This document shows positions 46,061-57,949 of a DNA stretch of 64,000 nt, in pieces; position 1 is the first letter of the stretch; each line of letters opens with the position of its first letter. The stretch lies in assembly GCA_015680685.1 (NCBI GenBank), contig MNCI01001867.1, positions 864 through 64,863 of the forward strand, written 5' to 3'. The stretch comes from Gnetum montanum. Lineage: Eukaryota > Streptophyta > Gnetopsida > Gnetales > Gnetaceae. The translations under genes were made by a program, and so were the position numbers. Under the pieces are notes generated by a model. That model searched no databases. It had not been told where the DNA came from and saw nothing but the letters and a program-made list of their open reading frames with translations.

Positions 46061-48778
46061 AGAGAATGGAATTCATAAAATTTTAAAGAAAACAAAAATA
46101 ATTAAAAATGAGGTACTTACTATAATTAGTAAGTGGGGAATAAGAGGGGTTTCCCCCTTTACCAAGAATGAAAAGTTGAAAACGTTGGTTTTAAGCCTCA
46201 CCCAAGTTGACCTCCCAACTACCTCTACACTGGGTATGGAAAGGGGGAAACTAAGGGGGATGAGATAATGAAAATCTCACACCTTCTTATTTCAACATTG
46301 GAGAGAGGTGGAAAATTTTGAAGGCCAAAATGAAAACCTAGTAATTTCCAAAGATGGTTTTGGCAAGCTATCAACTTCTACCATAAAGGAGGAGAAAGTA
46401 GATTTGGTTGGTATGAAAACCAACATTAGTTTTATGGCAAAAATGTGGCAACAAACTTAAATGGTTGTTAAGGCTTCCACGCTAGCTTTGTGTTAGAAAT
46501 TCATAGCAGATGTTGTGAAATTTTAGCATCCAAACGACTTGTAACTTCCATGCTAAGGTTTTTGCTATAGGGGGGTAAGGAGAGCATTGGATTCCTTGGA
46601 AGTTTTAGCTTTAAAAAATTAGAAAACAGCTTTCAACTTATAATGTTGACAATGGAATGAAAGTAGATTTGGTCATTTAGTTGGTAAAAAACTTCATCCA
46701 CACTAGCCTTCCAATTACCTCCACGCTGGGTATGGTAAAAGGGGAAAATGAGGGTGACATGATGGAAATCTCACACCTCCTACATCAACATTGATGAGGG
46801 GAAGACTAAAAACCAAAGTCAAAAGTTGATGTTTTTCAACTAAAACTAGTTTAACTAGCTACCAATTTTCTCAACTTAGAGAAATGGAGGGGAAGTCAAC
46901 TTATTGAAGAGTTGAACCACCTACCTTACAAACTAGAGTATAAAATTTTGGCAATAAAAAGGAAAAAATAAGGGGGAAGAGATACCAATGCTGGCTTTGG
47001 GCTGTAAAATCCACACCCAACCACCCATCCACCTACAACTTCCATGGTATAGTTTGGATCACAAGGGGGAAAAAGATTAGCATTGATTCTTCAAACGTTT
47101 TGGCTATAAAGAATCAAAAAAAAGTTTGCAATTGGCCACTATGGTAATAGGGAAAGCTAATTTTAGATGTAGAATAGGCGAGGGCCCTTCTTCTAGCGCC
47201 AAGAAAAACTATTACAACTAAAAACGTCCATCACTAGAAAAACTCAAAGGTTCTCAGTGCAAAAATTCCATAACCCATGAATCTCTCAAACCTCCATGGA
47301 AAAATGGGATTTGAGGTGCCTTAGCTGATCCAACAAATCAACCAAGAACTTATGGAATGCAAAGCATGGTGAATGAAATGCAAAAAGCTAATAGTAGATC
47401 TAAATGATGCACAGATAACAAGTAAATGTATTTTATACAAAAAACTCAAAACTTAAAACTTTATTGAGAAAAAATAAAGAATAAGTTAGGGAAATGTATA
47501 TAATTGATGCCTAAATAAGCCACCAAAGGAAGGTTCACTAGTGCAGGAGTTCAAAGCCTATTGAAGTTAATGCAATCCACTCCATGATCCAAGTGCTAAG
47601 CCACTCTTGATGCTTTCAAACCTTCCTCTACTACTGCCTCAAATCTACAATGTTGGCTATGGTGGGGTTCAAGAAGTGTGAAAAATCTAAGCTACCCAAA
47701 TGCTCTATGCGGGGAGTTGGAAATCCTAGGATTGTAGTGTCAAGATTGAAAATTCACAAATCCCAAAGATGGTTATGAAGTCACAAGGTCACAAGGTATC
47801 TACATTGGGTTTAAGAGAATACAAGTGTGAAAACCTATAGAAACTCTCGAATTCTTAAGAATGCCCAAGTGTAGAACTATGAACAATTTTGTGTGCCAAA
47901 GTGTGTGTAATTGTCAAAGTGTTTGAATGCCAAGAGTTGTTGAAATTTTCTCAAAATTGTTGAACAATTTTGGAACCTTGTAAAATTGCTAAACTTGTAA
48001 ATGGTGTTTGAATTTTGCATTTATAGGTTCTTTGGGCCATGAATGGGGTTACAAATTGGCTATGATTTCACTGCAAATTGGTTGCAAATTGGTTGTAAAT
48101 GGCTGCCAAATTCAGGTGAGATAGATGTCCAAATTTGGGGGGTTACTATACATAGTAAGTACTTCTCCCATGGCCATTTCATTTACTATAAATAGTAACT
48201 GGGGCACACCATCCACACTAGAGATGAATCTTCCACGCTAAGCTCTCCACCATCCTTACTGAAGTGGCTAATAATGTTGAAGTGCATGAAGTGTTGAATT
48301 CTAGCTACTATGGCTTCCACAGTGGGGGATGTAATTTTCAACACTTGGGATGAAGACTTCACACTAGGGGAAAGCTTCCACACTAAGGGGGAAAGGTTTC
48401 TAAGTTGTGCATGTAGTCTCCATGTTGAAGAAGGGAAGTTTCCAAAACCCCCATCCTTCCATGCTGGGGGTAGGTGAGATTTACCCCCTTGCATGTGTTT
48501 CCAACGTAGAAAAGTTTATACACCTCATAAAACCAATCAAATTACCTTTTTTCAATTCCAACAGGCATTTTTAACTCCCAAATATAGACACTAGGTGACT
48601 TTTTTCACTTGAGCAATGAAGATTGGACCACTTATGAGGCATTTTTCAATCTCAAAAGTATAAAGTATGTGATATTTCCCACTGTGGATTAGAATCTTCA
48701 CATTTACAATGAAATTTTGCTTCAAGTTTTATGAGTTGAAAGCTACATGATGGAGATTGACTATAACATGAAAATTCT
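46061..48778. other. Region with a ~495-bp duplication; no gene
   Basis: Apart from the duplication listed separately, 47.15-48.78 kb shows only short frames. A - frame at 48186-48494 has no recognisable domain and overlaps CTTCCACACTAGGGG-type words that recur here and in the duplication. Confidence 0.45.
46190..47150. repeat. Diverged direct duplication, ~495-bp period
   Basis: CACTGGGTATGGAAAGGGGG near 46231 pairs with CGCTGGGTATGGTAAAAGGG near 46723; GAAAATCTCACACCTTCT pairs with GAAATCTCACACCTCCT; and ACTTCCATGCTAAGGTTT near 46544 pairs with ACTTCCATGGTATAGTTT near 47038. The copies are heavily diverged. CCACGCTAGC and CCATGCTAAG words recall the cores of the 190-bp array. Confidence 0.7.
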
Positions 48779-49090
48779 CTAGTGTTTTAGCCTCCTAGAG
48801 TCAAATTCACCAATAAATTGGTAAAAGAGGTCATACCTTTCATCTATGCTAGCCTTGAGCCTAAAGATATCATCCCCCCTGGTTGGTAGCCCAAACCATT
48901 CCTGGAGTCTTGTTGCTATTACCTTCACTTGTGTTTTCCTCACTGAGGAACCAAATAGTGCTCTAGAGGATCCTTCTTCATTAGATGTGGCTTGAGATTC
49001 TAGTATAATTCTATGACCTCTTCCTAGTAAAACTAGATAATGGAGGATCAAATGAAAGCCCCACACCCCATTATTTCTAGTTACTACCAC
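48779..49090 (-). CDS. Unrecognised 103-residue reading frame
   Basis: The frame is open for 103 residues and looks protein-like: GVWGFHLILHYLVLLGRGHR, then a serine-rich link, then ATRLQEWFGLPTRGDDIFRL. There is one predicted hydrophobic segment and a charged C-terminal half. Just upstream on - (49.14-49.09 kb) the frame may extend through one stop (IDYSKWFDHMD). No domain is recognised. It may be part of a retroelement accessory ORF, like those near 15.6 and 45.7 kb. Confidence 0.3.
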   Translation of the reverse strand: MVVTRNNGVWGFHLILHYLVLLGRGHRIILESQATSNEEGSSRALFGSSVRKTQVKVIATRLQEWFGLPTRGDDIFRLKASIDERYDLFYQFIGEFDSRRLKH

Positions 49091-51829
49091 ACTATTACAT
49101 CCATGTGGTCAAACCACTTAGAATAGTCAATCTCATGGTACCAAGGAGTGATTTTTAGGCATTCACTCATGGGGGCCTATAATACGACATGAAAATTGAG
49201 CTTTTGAAAGTTATCTACAATTCCTTTAGTAATTCCCATGCTTACCTTGGCTTGTTATTCCATGATAGAAGACTCATCCATTTATACTAATGCATGAAGC
49301 TTGCGCAAAGGAAAAAAACTACATTATCATTTCTATTCCTATCCTCAAAATTGATTGTTAATGATAAGTTATACTCACCAATGATGTTAGGAATGGTGAG
49401 GGACTACATGTGGATATTCCACTCTCATTTGTGGTTCCCAGATCTAAAGAAGCATAGTTGGAATGACCGGTGGAAGGAGAAAATTAGAGGTCCTAATCTT
49501 TGTTGTAGGGTTTTTGAAATAATGATTATCCATCTGTGAGGTGGTGTATTTTCTAACAAGCCACTACCTTACTATTGCCTTTATTTTTTTCACATTTTAA
49601 CCTATCAAATTTTATTGTTACATCGATATAGATCGATACATTTTAGGTTAAAACTTATTGATTAATCAACACCAACTAATAGCCATAGTGAATATGCTTC
49701 TTAGATATCAAATCTTATCACGATCGTGCTGATAAAATGCAAGAGATTAAGGAAATTTCTAGTCATATTAATTTCCATCAATTTCTAAAGATAAATTGAT
49801 ATGACTAAAGTAATATATTGAAGGTCATCGTGGTCATGGTATTTAGACACGAGTTATTTGAGAAAATTTCTCCTTTACTGATCCATGTTATTTCAATTGA
49901 TATGAATCAATATCTATCATAATAAAATATCTATTTGAATTAAAGAAATTGATAATCATAGTGATAACCTAAACTATCCTTACCTACTTACTGATTTATG
50001 CTGTGCTAATCGATATAATGTGATTTCATGTATACTAGACATCAAACTCATGATGTCTCTTGATATCATTGATTTCTAAAAAAATTAATTCCTACTAATG
50101 ATATCTATGCATATTAATTTTGCAATGTTCTTTGATAAAATAATTTATAATAATCATCCTTCATCACTTGTTGCAATATGAATCAATAGTAGGAAAATTT
50201 TTTACTTAATACAATTTTATTCCTTTTTCATTCTTTATAATTGATTCTTATTATTAGGATGGAAATCTACATATAACTTGGTTAGGATGGTTATTCCTAG
50301 GATGAATTGGGCTAAGCATCTACCGACAAGGTTTGGTTCATTTTTTGCAACAATGTCTTACAATCTCAACATCTTCACCTTTCCTAAGTTTTAAGAATCT
50401 AAGTTGCATTTCTTACAACAAACTCATTTTCTAACTTGTTCTTGTATCAACTTCCATGTTGGCTATACCCTACTATCCTATCTATAAAAATTGGTTATTC
50501 TTCCTCCTCCTAATTAATCTAGGGTATGTCCCATGCCTAGAGTAATTAGCGAAAGAATTATTAATAAAATGGAGAATTGGCCTGCTAGGAGAATATACAA
50601 AGAGCAAGAGTGTCATGGGTTTCATATAATCCCCTCTATGTATGAGATACTAGTAAACTTTGGATGTCCAATTCTTAGGATCCATAATGCAAGACCATAG
50701 TAGGAATCTCAACCACTAACACCTATGGAAGGTAGAATGGGAAACAACTAGAAGACCCTAGATTTTTAGTACCATAAAACATAATAGATGGCAACCAAAT
50801 GAAAAATGGAAGGGATATGGCCAAAAAAGATAGGACCAAATAGGAATCATTAAAATATAGAAAGAGTTATCAAATAATACTCTTAAAGAGAAAAACTCAA
50901 AGTAGCCAAGGAACTAAATAAACAAAAGTAATTAATCGAAAATGAAGGTAGATATTAAAATATATATGTGGACAAGTCAATCCACCTTGTGAAATGTCAT
51001 ATCCTAACATAAAGGTGATGGCATAGAAAGAGAGCTTGGGAGGAAGCACTATGCCACCCGTATACACTAGGCTTATGGAAGGAAATTCTTGATGGATGCA
51101 TTAATTTATGAGCTTGTAGCATCGTTGCAACCATAAGGTTCTTATGGGAGTGTGGCCATGTTCCTAATTGAAGGTTCTTGTAGGGCCAACCTCAAATATG
51201 AACAATAGCTCTGTTGGTTGTTGTTGTCCTTTGTTTTTTGTTTTTTAACCAAAATGAAATCCTATAACAAGGCCTTCTTTAATCATGAGGTTGTTTTGAG
51301 AGCCCATTTTCTTTATGGAGTTAGTTAATGGGTTGCTCACTTGGCACTAGTTATGTTTCACATGCTTGAACCACCTTTATTGCTAGTCCCAATATGACAC
51401 ACCTGTTCCATCTTATTGACTTGTCCAAGTAAGTAATTAATAAAATCATCCATTGATTATAATGAACCAAACTTATTTATTGCTCCTAGGACTCATGCAA
51501 CTTTGAAACTTAAATAATATTGTGGAAAAGAAAAATCAAAGATTTATTGTACATAATTAATTTTTTTTATTAATCTAAGGCTCATCCTTACTTGGATTTT
51601 GGATTTAAACCAACCTATCTCAAGGTAGGAGGAATGCTCTTTTTCCCTTGCATTCCAAATATGATGCGAATGAATTCTTTAGAGTTCCAACTAACAATAG
51701 AGATTCCTATTGTCCTCTACATTTTTAAGGTAAAAGTTGTAGACTAGTATGTGTAGATTACTATAATATGAAATAAGGTGTTTACTTGATGTTGCTTCCC
51801 ATAGCCTAACTATTAGATTAAGGCATTTC
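49091..51829. other. Anonymous region with an ATCGAT/GATATC-rich tract
   Basis: 49.60-50.20 kb is strongly enriched in ATCGATA, TTGATAT and GATATCA words (for example ATCGATATAGATCGATAC near 49623-49640) and may be the 3' LTR of the Athila-type element. 50.25-51.83 kb has no recognised domain. A short + frame at 49294-49539 is unrecognised. Confidence 0.4.
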
Positions 51830-52060
51830 ATTTTCTAAGTTGTCAGTGGGGTAAGTTGGATCCATTCTTACTATATTATCCTTATAGATTCTATAGAGGT
51901 ATGGTTCATTCCAAATGTATTTGGAGATATCTCTTAGAAAAGATTTCCTTTCCTCTTTACTCCATTGAGTTGGTGTTTTCATATTAGCAAGGTAACTTGC
52001 TATATTAGTAAACCAAGGTCTTTCTTTACTAAAAAGAGTTGTTCGTTAGGAAATTTATCA
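51830..52060 (-). pseudogene. Start of Athila-type integrase region, truncated
   Basis: Continuing on - from RNase H, the translation shows PWFTNIASYLA, WSKEERKSFLRDISKYIWNE and PYLYRIYKDNIVRM with a frameshift. This corresponds to the PWFADIANYL...FFxDVRxYxWDEPYLF block that leads into integrase in Athila elements. The zinc finger and catalytic core are not found further on, so the element is cut near 51830. Confidence 0.75.
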
Positions 52061-53240
52061 TTAAATACTACATTTTCCCTATTTTCATCTGTGACTACCA
52101 TTCTAGAATAATTATCTACCACTACATTTTCCTTATCCCTTTTATCTAAAATATCAAGATCAAACTCTTGGAGTAATAAGCACCATCTTATTATCCTAGT
52201 ATTTCCTATTTTTTCTAGAAATTTAGTAGTAAATTGATTAGTGTAAACTCTAGTTTTATATCTAATTAAATAGTGCCTAAATTTATCCAAAGAATACACA
52301 ATGGCCAAAAGTTCTTTTTTTGTAGTCGTATAATTTACTTGGGCTTTATATAAACTTTTAGAGACATAATAAATTATTTTTTGTTCATTATCTATGTATT
52401 GTCCCAAGACTACCCTCACAACTATGTTACTAGCATCACACATCAAATCAAATGGAAAATCCCAATTAAGGGCATTAAGTATAGGAGCGGAAGTGACTCT
52501 TTTCTTGAGTTCAAAGAATGCTTCTTGGTAGTCATCAATTCATGTAAAAATGAAATCCTTTTCTAAGACCATATAGAGTGGCTTAGCTATTTTCGAAAAA
52601 TCTTTAATTAGTTGTCTATAGTATCTAGCATGGCCTAAGAAAGATCAAAGATTCTTTAAGTTTGTTGGAGCTAGAAGTGTGGAAATTACTTTTACTTTTT
52701 CTTCATCCATTCTTATCCCTTCCCTAGAGATAAATTGTCCTATAACTACACCATTTGTGACCATTAAATGACTCTTTTCCCAACTTAATTTTAGATTTTT
52801 ATCAATGCATCTATCTGAGACATATTCCAAAAGTTTTAATTTTTGTTCATAAGCATCTCCATGTACTAAAAAATCATCCATAAATACTTCTATATCTTCC
52901 TCTAACATATTAGAAAACATTAATATCATATCCCTCTAGAAGATAGTGGGTGCATTACAAAGCCCAAAAGGCATTCAAAAATAAGAAAAATTTTCATATG
53001 AAATGTGAAGATTGTTTTATGTTGATTTTTTGGTGTAATGGCTACTTGATTGTAACCACCAAACCCATCTAGAAAACAATAGTACTCATGTCCTTCCAAT
53101 CACTCTAAAATTGTGTCTATGTATGGTATGGGGAAATGATCTTTCTTTGTGTTTTGATTAAGTTTTTGATAGTCTATACAAAGTCACCATTTTTTCCCTT
53201 TTTAGGTACTACGATGATAGGACTTACCCATTTGCTATTA
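52000..53240 (-). pseudogene. Athila-type reverse transcriptase and RNase H, broken
   Basis: The RT palm is readable: VFMDDFLVHGD with FMDD at 52873-52884, then LKLSWEKSHLMVTNGVVIGQ (about 52800-52735) and ISREGIRMDEEKVKVI. RNase H follows, open from 52446 to 52000: MMCDASNIVVRVVLGQ, IIYYVSKSLYKAQVNYTTTK, KELLAIVYSLDKFRHYL, and the tail VVDNYSRM. These blocks and spacing are those of the Athila/Tat branch. The RT N-terminal half (53.0-53.24 kb) is scrambled by frameshifts. In RNase H the usual VYTDH is VYTNQ, so a catalytic D is lost. Confidence 0.9.
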
Positions 53241-53739
53241 GCTATAAGATAAATAATCCCTTTCTTTCAAAGCTTAGAAATTTCATCTTTAACAATTTGC
53301 TTTAAAGCTAAATTGATTCTTCTAGGGGGAATTTGAACTAGTTTAATGTTATCTTCAAGATAGATGTGATGTTACATATGTTGAGTGAGATGCCTTGATG
53401 GAGGTCCTCATAGCTCCATGCAAATGCCTTAGACTTTCTTTTTAAAACTTTTATTAATTTTATTTCTTTCCTACTAGAAAGTTGAAAATTTATTATAAAG
53501 GGTTTATTTTTATCAAGAAAAATGTATTTAAGATTACTAGGTAATTCTCAAACTTCTAAGGAGTCATTATTTGATGGGTGAATCATTTCTCTTATACTCC
53601 CTGATCCCAAATTCAAAATTTGATCAAGAAGATATTGTTGTTTCTTTGTGGAGGGATCTAAAAGTTCTTCCTCAAAATTGTTTAATGCTAATGTTTTCCT
53701 ATCTTATGCCATTACTAATGTGAGTATTGTATAGAGCAT

Positions 53740-54180
53740 CCTTGCTTCTTTAACATCCTGGTCTAATCAACCTTCTTAGGCCTTGTCATATATATTAAGC
53801 ATAAAAGTAAGATTGGCAAAAGATAATTGGAATTGCCCTAATCTATAATTAATCATAACATCAGCAATTGCTAACCAAGTATTCCTAATATAATGGAGAA
53901 ATGGTCTTGATCTTTTACTTCCAACACAACAAAATCAATAGTGTATTTTCCTTTTTCAACCTTTACTATTAAATCTTGTACCACTCCTATGGGTTTCACA
54001 ATTGAGACATTAGCCAAAGATATTGTCATATTCACTTCCCTTTCATTCTATAAATCAAGTAATCTAGTCATTTCAATAGGCATAATGTTAATGCTAGCTC
54101 CTAACTCCAAGAGGGTCTTTTCAATGTTCATTCCATTTATCTTTATTGATATAGTGAAAACCCTTAGATCTTGATATATA
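53740..54180 (-). pseudogene. Athila-type aspartic protease, broken
   Basis: On -, KTLLELGASINIMPIEMTRL (about 54125-54065) is followed by VNMTISLANVSIVKPIGVVQ, VEKGKYTIDFVVLEVKDQD and FSIILGIPWLAIADVMI near 53880-53840. This matches the Athila pattern (CDLGASVSLMPLS...ADRSVKYPxGVxEDV...DFVVxDM...IILGRPFLATA). The catalytic aspartate of the DLGA motif appears as E, which should abolish activity. One stop interrupts the middle. Confidence 0.85.
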
Positions 54181-54910
54181 GGAACTTCTTAGCTCTTTAT
54201 AAGTTTAGGCAAATTTTCAACCAAATAAACCTTTTTGAGAATTTTTCTTCTTTTCTCCTTTTCATACATAATTCCCTTAAGTATTTAGCATAAAGAGGTG
54301 CGTCTCTAATGGCTTGTTCTAATAGGGTATGTAAATATAATTCATTAAACATGTTTTCTATATGTGCCTTGGTTGTAAATTGCTCTTGAAATCATTTAGG
54401 AAAAGAAGGTAAGACTACTTTCCTAGGCAAAGGAGGAGAGTTTAATGATTGTTCTCCTTCTTCAATTGGTTTGTTAATTGCCCCCTCATTTATAATATGT
54501 GGTTCATCCTTTTCTTGTATCTCAATTTCCTAAAAACCAACCTTCTTCATAGGCCTAAGCTCAATAATTTTTCCACTCCTTGTGATGATAGAATGCAATT
54601 ATTCCTTTTCCTTCCTTTGTGATGTAGGATTTGGCTCTAGTTGATAACCTAATTCATTCTTTGTCAAGTCTTAAAATTGTCTTCTTGTCTCATTCATAAG
54701 TTTTCTCCTTTCTTCAATGAAAGAAGTAAGACTTTGAGTGAGTTTATCCAAGTCTTCACTAGTTTGGCTCTTATAAGGCCTGTAATTGTTTTAGGAGTAA
54801 TGTTATTCGAAAGATGGCCTTTGTTGGAATGTAGCTATTAGCTAATATCTATATTGTTAAAAGACATTGGCAGATTCTTCTACTTCCTCATGATAATAGG
54901 CTAAGGCTAG

Positions 54911-54952
54911 ACAAGCAATGCAATCATGTTTTTGGCTACCACAAAGGTTGCA
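54911..54952 (-). other. CCHC zinc knuckle of Athila-type gag
   Basis: On - the residues CNLCGSQKHDCIAC fit C-x2-C-x4-H-x4-C exactly. It lies between the gag core and protease and is preceded by HMVQCKM. Such knuckles bind the element's RNA during packaging. Confidence 0.8.
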
Positions 54953-55045
54953 CATCTTACATTGCACCATATGGGCTTGTTTCTTTATTAAAAAAGTTAA
55001 CTCATCAATTATTTTATTTAGTTGTTCAATTTATTAAGTCATACC

Positions 55046-55960
55046 TTACATGATGTTAGGTTTTGGCCATCTCTTACTTTGATCAACCAATGAATCTATT
55101 ATTCTCCAACCATTCTTCAATGTTACATTCAATATATTTCCACCACACGCAAAGTCAACATTTTGCCTATAGTATGGTAATAGGCCTTCTACAAATATTT
55201 GAATCAGTTGGTGGCCTAGAAATCCATGATTGGGGTTTTTCAAACATAGCACTTTGAACCTATCAAAAGTTCTCTCATATTCCTCATCTTCTTGTTGCAT
55301 GAAACTCATCAATTGCTTCCTTAATGAGTACAACCTATTATTGGAAAGAAATCTTTGAAGAAAAGTAACCTTGAATTCATCCCATGAACTAATTTGTGTC
55401 CTAAGGGTTTGTTGCTCAAAATCAACTTTCTCTGTCAACCTTGATTTGAAGGTAATCAATTTAGTTCTATCTCCACTTTGAAGTGCCAACATTGCAAGTG
55501 TGGTTTCAAATTCTCTTATATCAATAACTAGATCTTCATCATTAGTCAATGAATACTTTTTACTTCAACATTCCTACCTTGGGGAAAAACTATTGATCCT
55601 TGGGGTATCACTAGTGTTCTTTGGTTTAATAAGTCACCAAGAGTTTATCCTTGGTAGGCCTATCCAACTAAAATATTAGAGCCTATACTACCAAATAAAA
55701 AAGGAATTGTGCCAAATGAAAGTGGAGGAGGTGTATGATATGAAGGAGACCCAATCGTGAAGTTAGTAGCTACTGTTAAAGTCATAATTGGACTTGGTAT
55801 GGAAATAAAGGCTATTGAATTAATAGAGATTTGAAGGTTTAATGTATTCACCGATTGGATGGTTCCTCCAATAGTGGACATGCTGCTTAGTATTTGGCTA
55901 AAGCTTAGATTTCGAGAGCTAACTACTATAGTTGAATTCATAGTTTGCATTGTAATATTT
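55046..55960 (-). pseudogene. Athila-type gag
   Basis: 55549-55046 is open for 167 residues and carries the gag core: RTQISSWDEFKVTFLQRFLS, LYSLRKQLMSFMQQEDEEYE, FDRFKVLCLKNPNHGFLGHQ, then LIQIFVEGLLPYYRQNVD and a GG-containing tail. It compares to SWEEMVEKFLxKFFP...LRxEIMxFxQxExEsLyeAWERFK of Athila gag. An N-terminal piece (55950-55660) is serine/isoleucine-rich. The two are joined by a frameshift near 55.6 kb. This gag forms the virus-like particle of the element. Confidence 0.88.
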
Positions 55961-56551
55961 GGTGCATCAAAAAGAGGGTTTAATAATGTGGAAAATTAAC
56001 ATGATGTTTTTACTTTTTCTTGAACTATTTCTATTGGATTTTCTTGTTTATTTTTTTGTTTCTCTATAGAGGTTAAGGGAATAGAACTAGGTTGTCCTTG
56101 TTCCTCTTGAGTTTATTTCAAATTGGTTCTAGTGCACTTATAATAGCTAGCAGTATTCCTAGAACATTGGATTTATGTGGGATTTTTGTGTTGCTTGGTT
56201 TGTTTCATTTAACAAGCACACTCCTCTTTAGCACATTCATCGATAAATAATCCCTAAATTTTGAAAATTAATTTAATTGCCCCTATAATTGATACCTTAA
56301 TTGCTGTTTTTTGTAACTCTCTTCAATTTGGAAAAAAAAAAGGAACTAATTCTTGTGATTGTATATTTTTCTTGTTTTTAATACTTTTACTTTCTTTCTT
56401 ACAAGCAAAATAATTGAAAGAAACCATATCTAAAACTACTAACAAAAGAAAAGGAAATGAAAGTAGTATGTACCTTTTCAAAAGTTCTAAATCACTAAAA
56501 GAAATCTAAAAAACATACTAAACCCATGATGATGATTAACTGTGTTGGTCT

Positions 56552-56568
56552 TCCTACCAACAATGTCA
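56552..56568 (-). promoter_or_regulatory. Possible eroded primer-binding site of Athila-type element
   Basis: Read on -, TGACATTGTTGGTAGGA resembles TGGCGCCGTTGCCGGGGA at roughly 10 of 17 positions, with most changes being transitions expected from methylated-C decay. It lies about 600 bases upstream of gag, as expected. The match is too weak to be certain. Confidence 0.4.
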
Positions 56569-56574
56569 AATTAA

Positions 56575-57545
56575 TGAGCCAGCCAAAGTTTGGTGTTGAG
56601 TTACCTTCATGGTAAAGATGTTACCTCATCTGTGACTAACCCACAAGTCATATTGATGAAGGAATGATTCAAAGTTAAAGAGATCATAAAGATAATAAAT
56701 GGTTAGATCCAAATCCAATTGAAATTCCACACTTATGACTGTCACTCATAAGTAAAATCAAAGGTTTCATCCTAACTCCTAATCTCAAGGTCAAGGAAAG
56801 AAATTGAATGATTTAACGAAATTGAAATCATATAATATTAGAATCAATAATAGAAGATTACAAGGGAGATGTCACCTAAACTGTGATCTTGCCCTGCTGT
56901 CTCTACAATGCAGTAGCTTCTTAGCCTCTTAAGAAATTCCAATGCATGATGGTTATCCCAAGGTTTCAACAATCTTCCTTTATCATTACAATGGAAAGTT
57001 TAGAAAATGAATTCAATTTGATGTGGGTTTTCCTCGGATTCATCTCTCCTTATTTGGGTATCAAACTCCTCATTTATATTGGAAGAGGTTTGATTGTAAT
57101 TGGAAGAATGTTACTATTAGGTCATATTGATCCTTATCAAACACTTTGATTTAAATGATTATATGATATTGAACTGTATCAGGGTAGCTATGTTCTACGA
57201 TGATCAATCAATATCATGAGAACAGTGCAAATCGATATCTTCATTCTATGGCAAGGTACATGCTCTCTTAGTCCAATGATATCAAGCCTTATTAGGACAG
57301 CTATACAAATTGACATAAATTAATTCAATTTGGATCAATCTGGCAATGAAGATCAATACAATATTTTTATAGTGTATGTAAAATTTCTCAACCCCAATCA
57401 ATATCCTTATTGATTTAGATAGATCTAATGATAACCTACAATACGAAGACTTACAAAGTAATTAGCTCATATTGATAGGCATCGATGAAATCAATGCACT
57501 TTGATATAAAAATACAATTAAAAAAATAAAAAGTTAAGCTTTTAA
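56575..57545 (-). mobile_element. Candidate 5' LTR of Athila-type element
   Basis: If the PBS call is right, the LTR starts at TG 56575 and runs right. The distal part (57.18-57.52 kb) is rich in ATCGATAT, CAATATCA and ATTGATATA words, similar in composition to 49.60-50.20 kb, which would be the other LTR. I could not align the two, and the outer boundary is a guess. Confidence 0.3.
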
Positions 57546-57949
57546 TTAGCTAAAACTAGAATAATTGGAGGTTTATCAGTCCTGTATTTCATTTCCTTCA
57601 ACTTCTTGGTTACCTCATTACCTCTATACTCTTCTTGCAAGGTTTTTCAACAAGCCTTGGATGTTTAAAAGTAATGATTCTAGCTCTAGTTACCTTTGTA
57701 CTTTGCCATGTTGTTGGTTCAAGGAAATGCAAAATGATATGGAGCAAAGGGTCAGATCTCCTGAGAGGGCATTGTGATAATAGCAATAATGCTACCTCCT
57801 TAAGAGGTTGAAGCTCTGTTGAAATGTAGGAGTGCCTCATAGTTATCAGGCACTTGGCTAATACTACTAACGTGCTTTTCCAAGAACTCAGGGTCTATGG
57901 TAGCTTGATTGTCTACTGGTGAAGCCATCAGTTGTGCAACTATTGCTTA

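Noticed and set aside
57565-57840. Overlapping 70- and 76-residue frames on both strands next to the Tat pol fragment
   Set aside because: Neither shows a domain; the frames sit at a breakpoint between the candidate LTR and the pol fragment, and both strands are open by composition.
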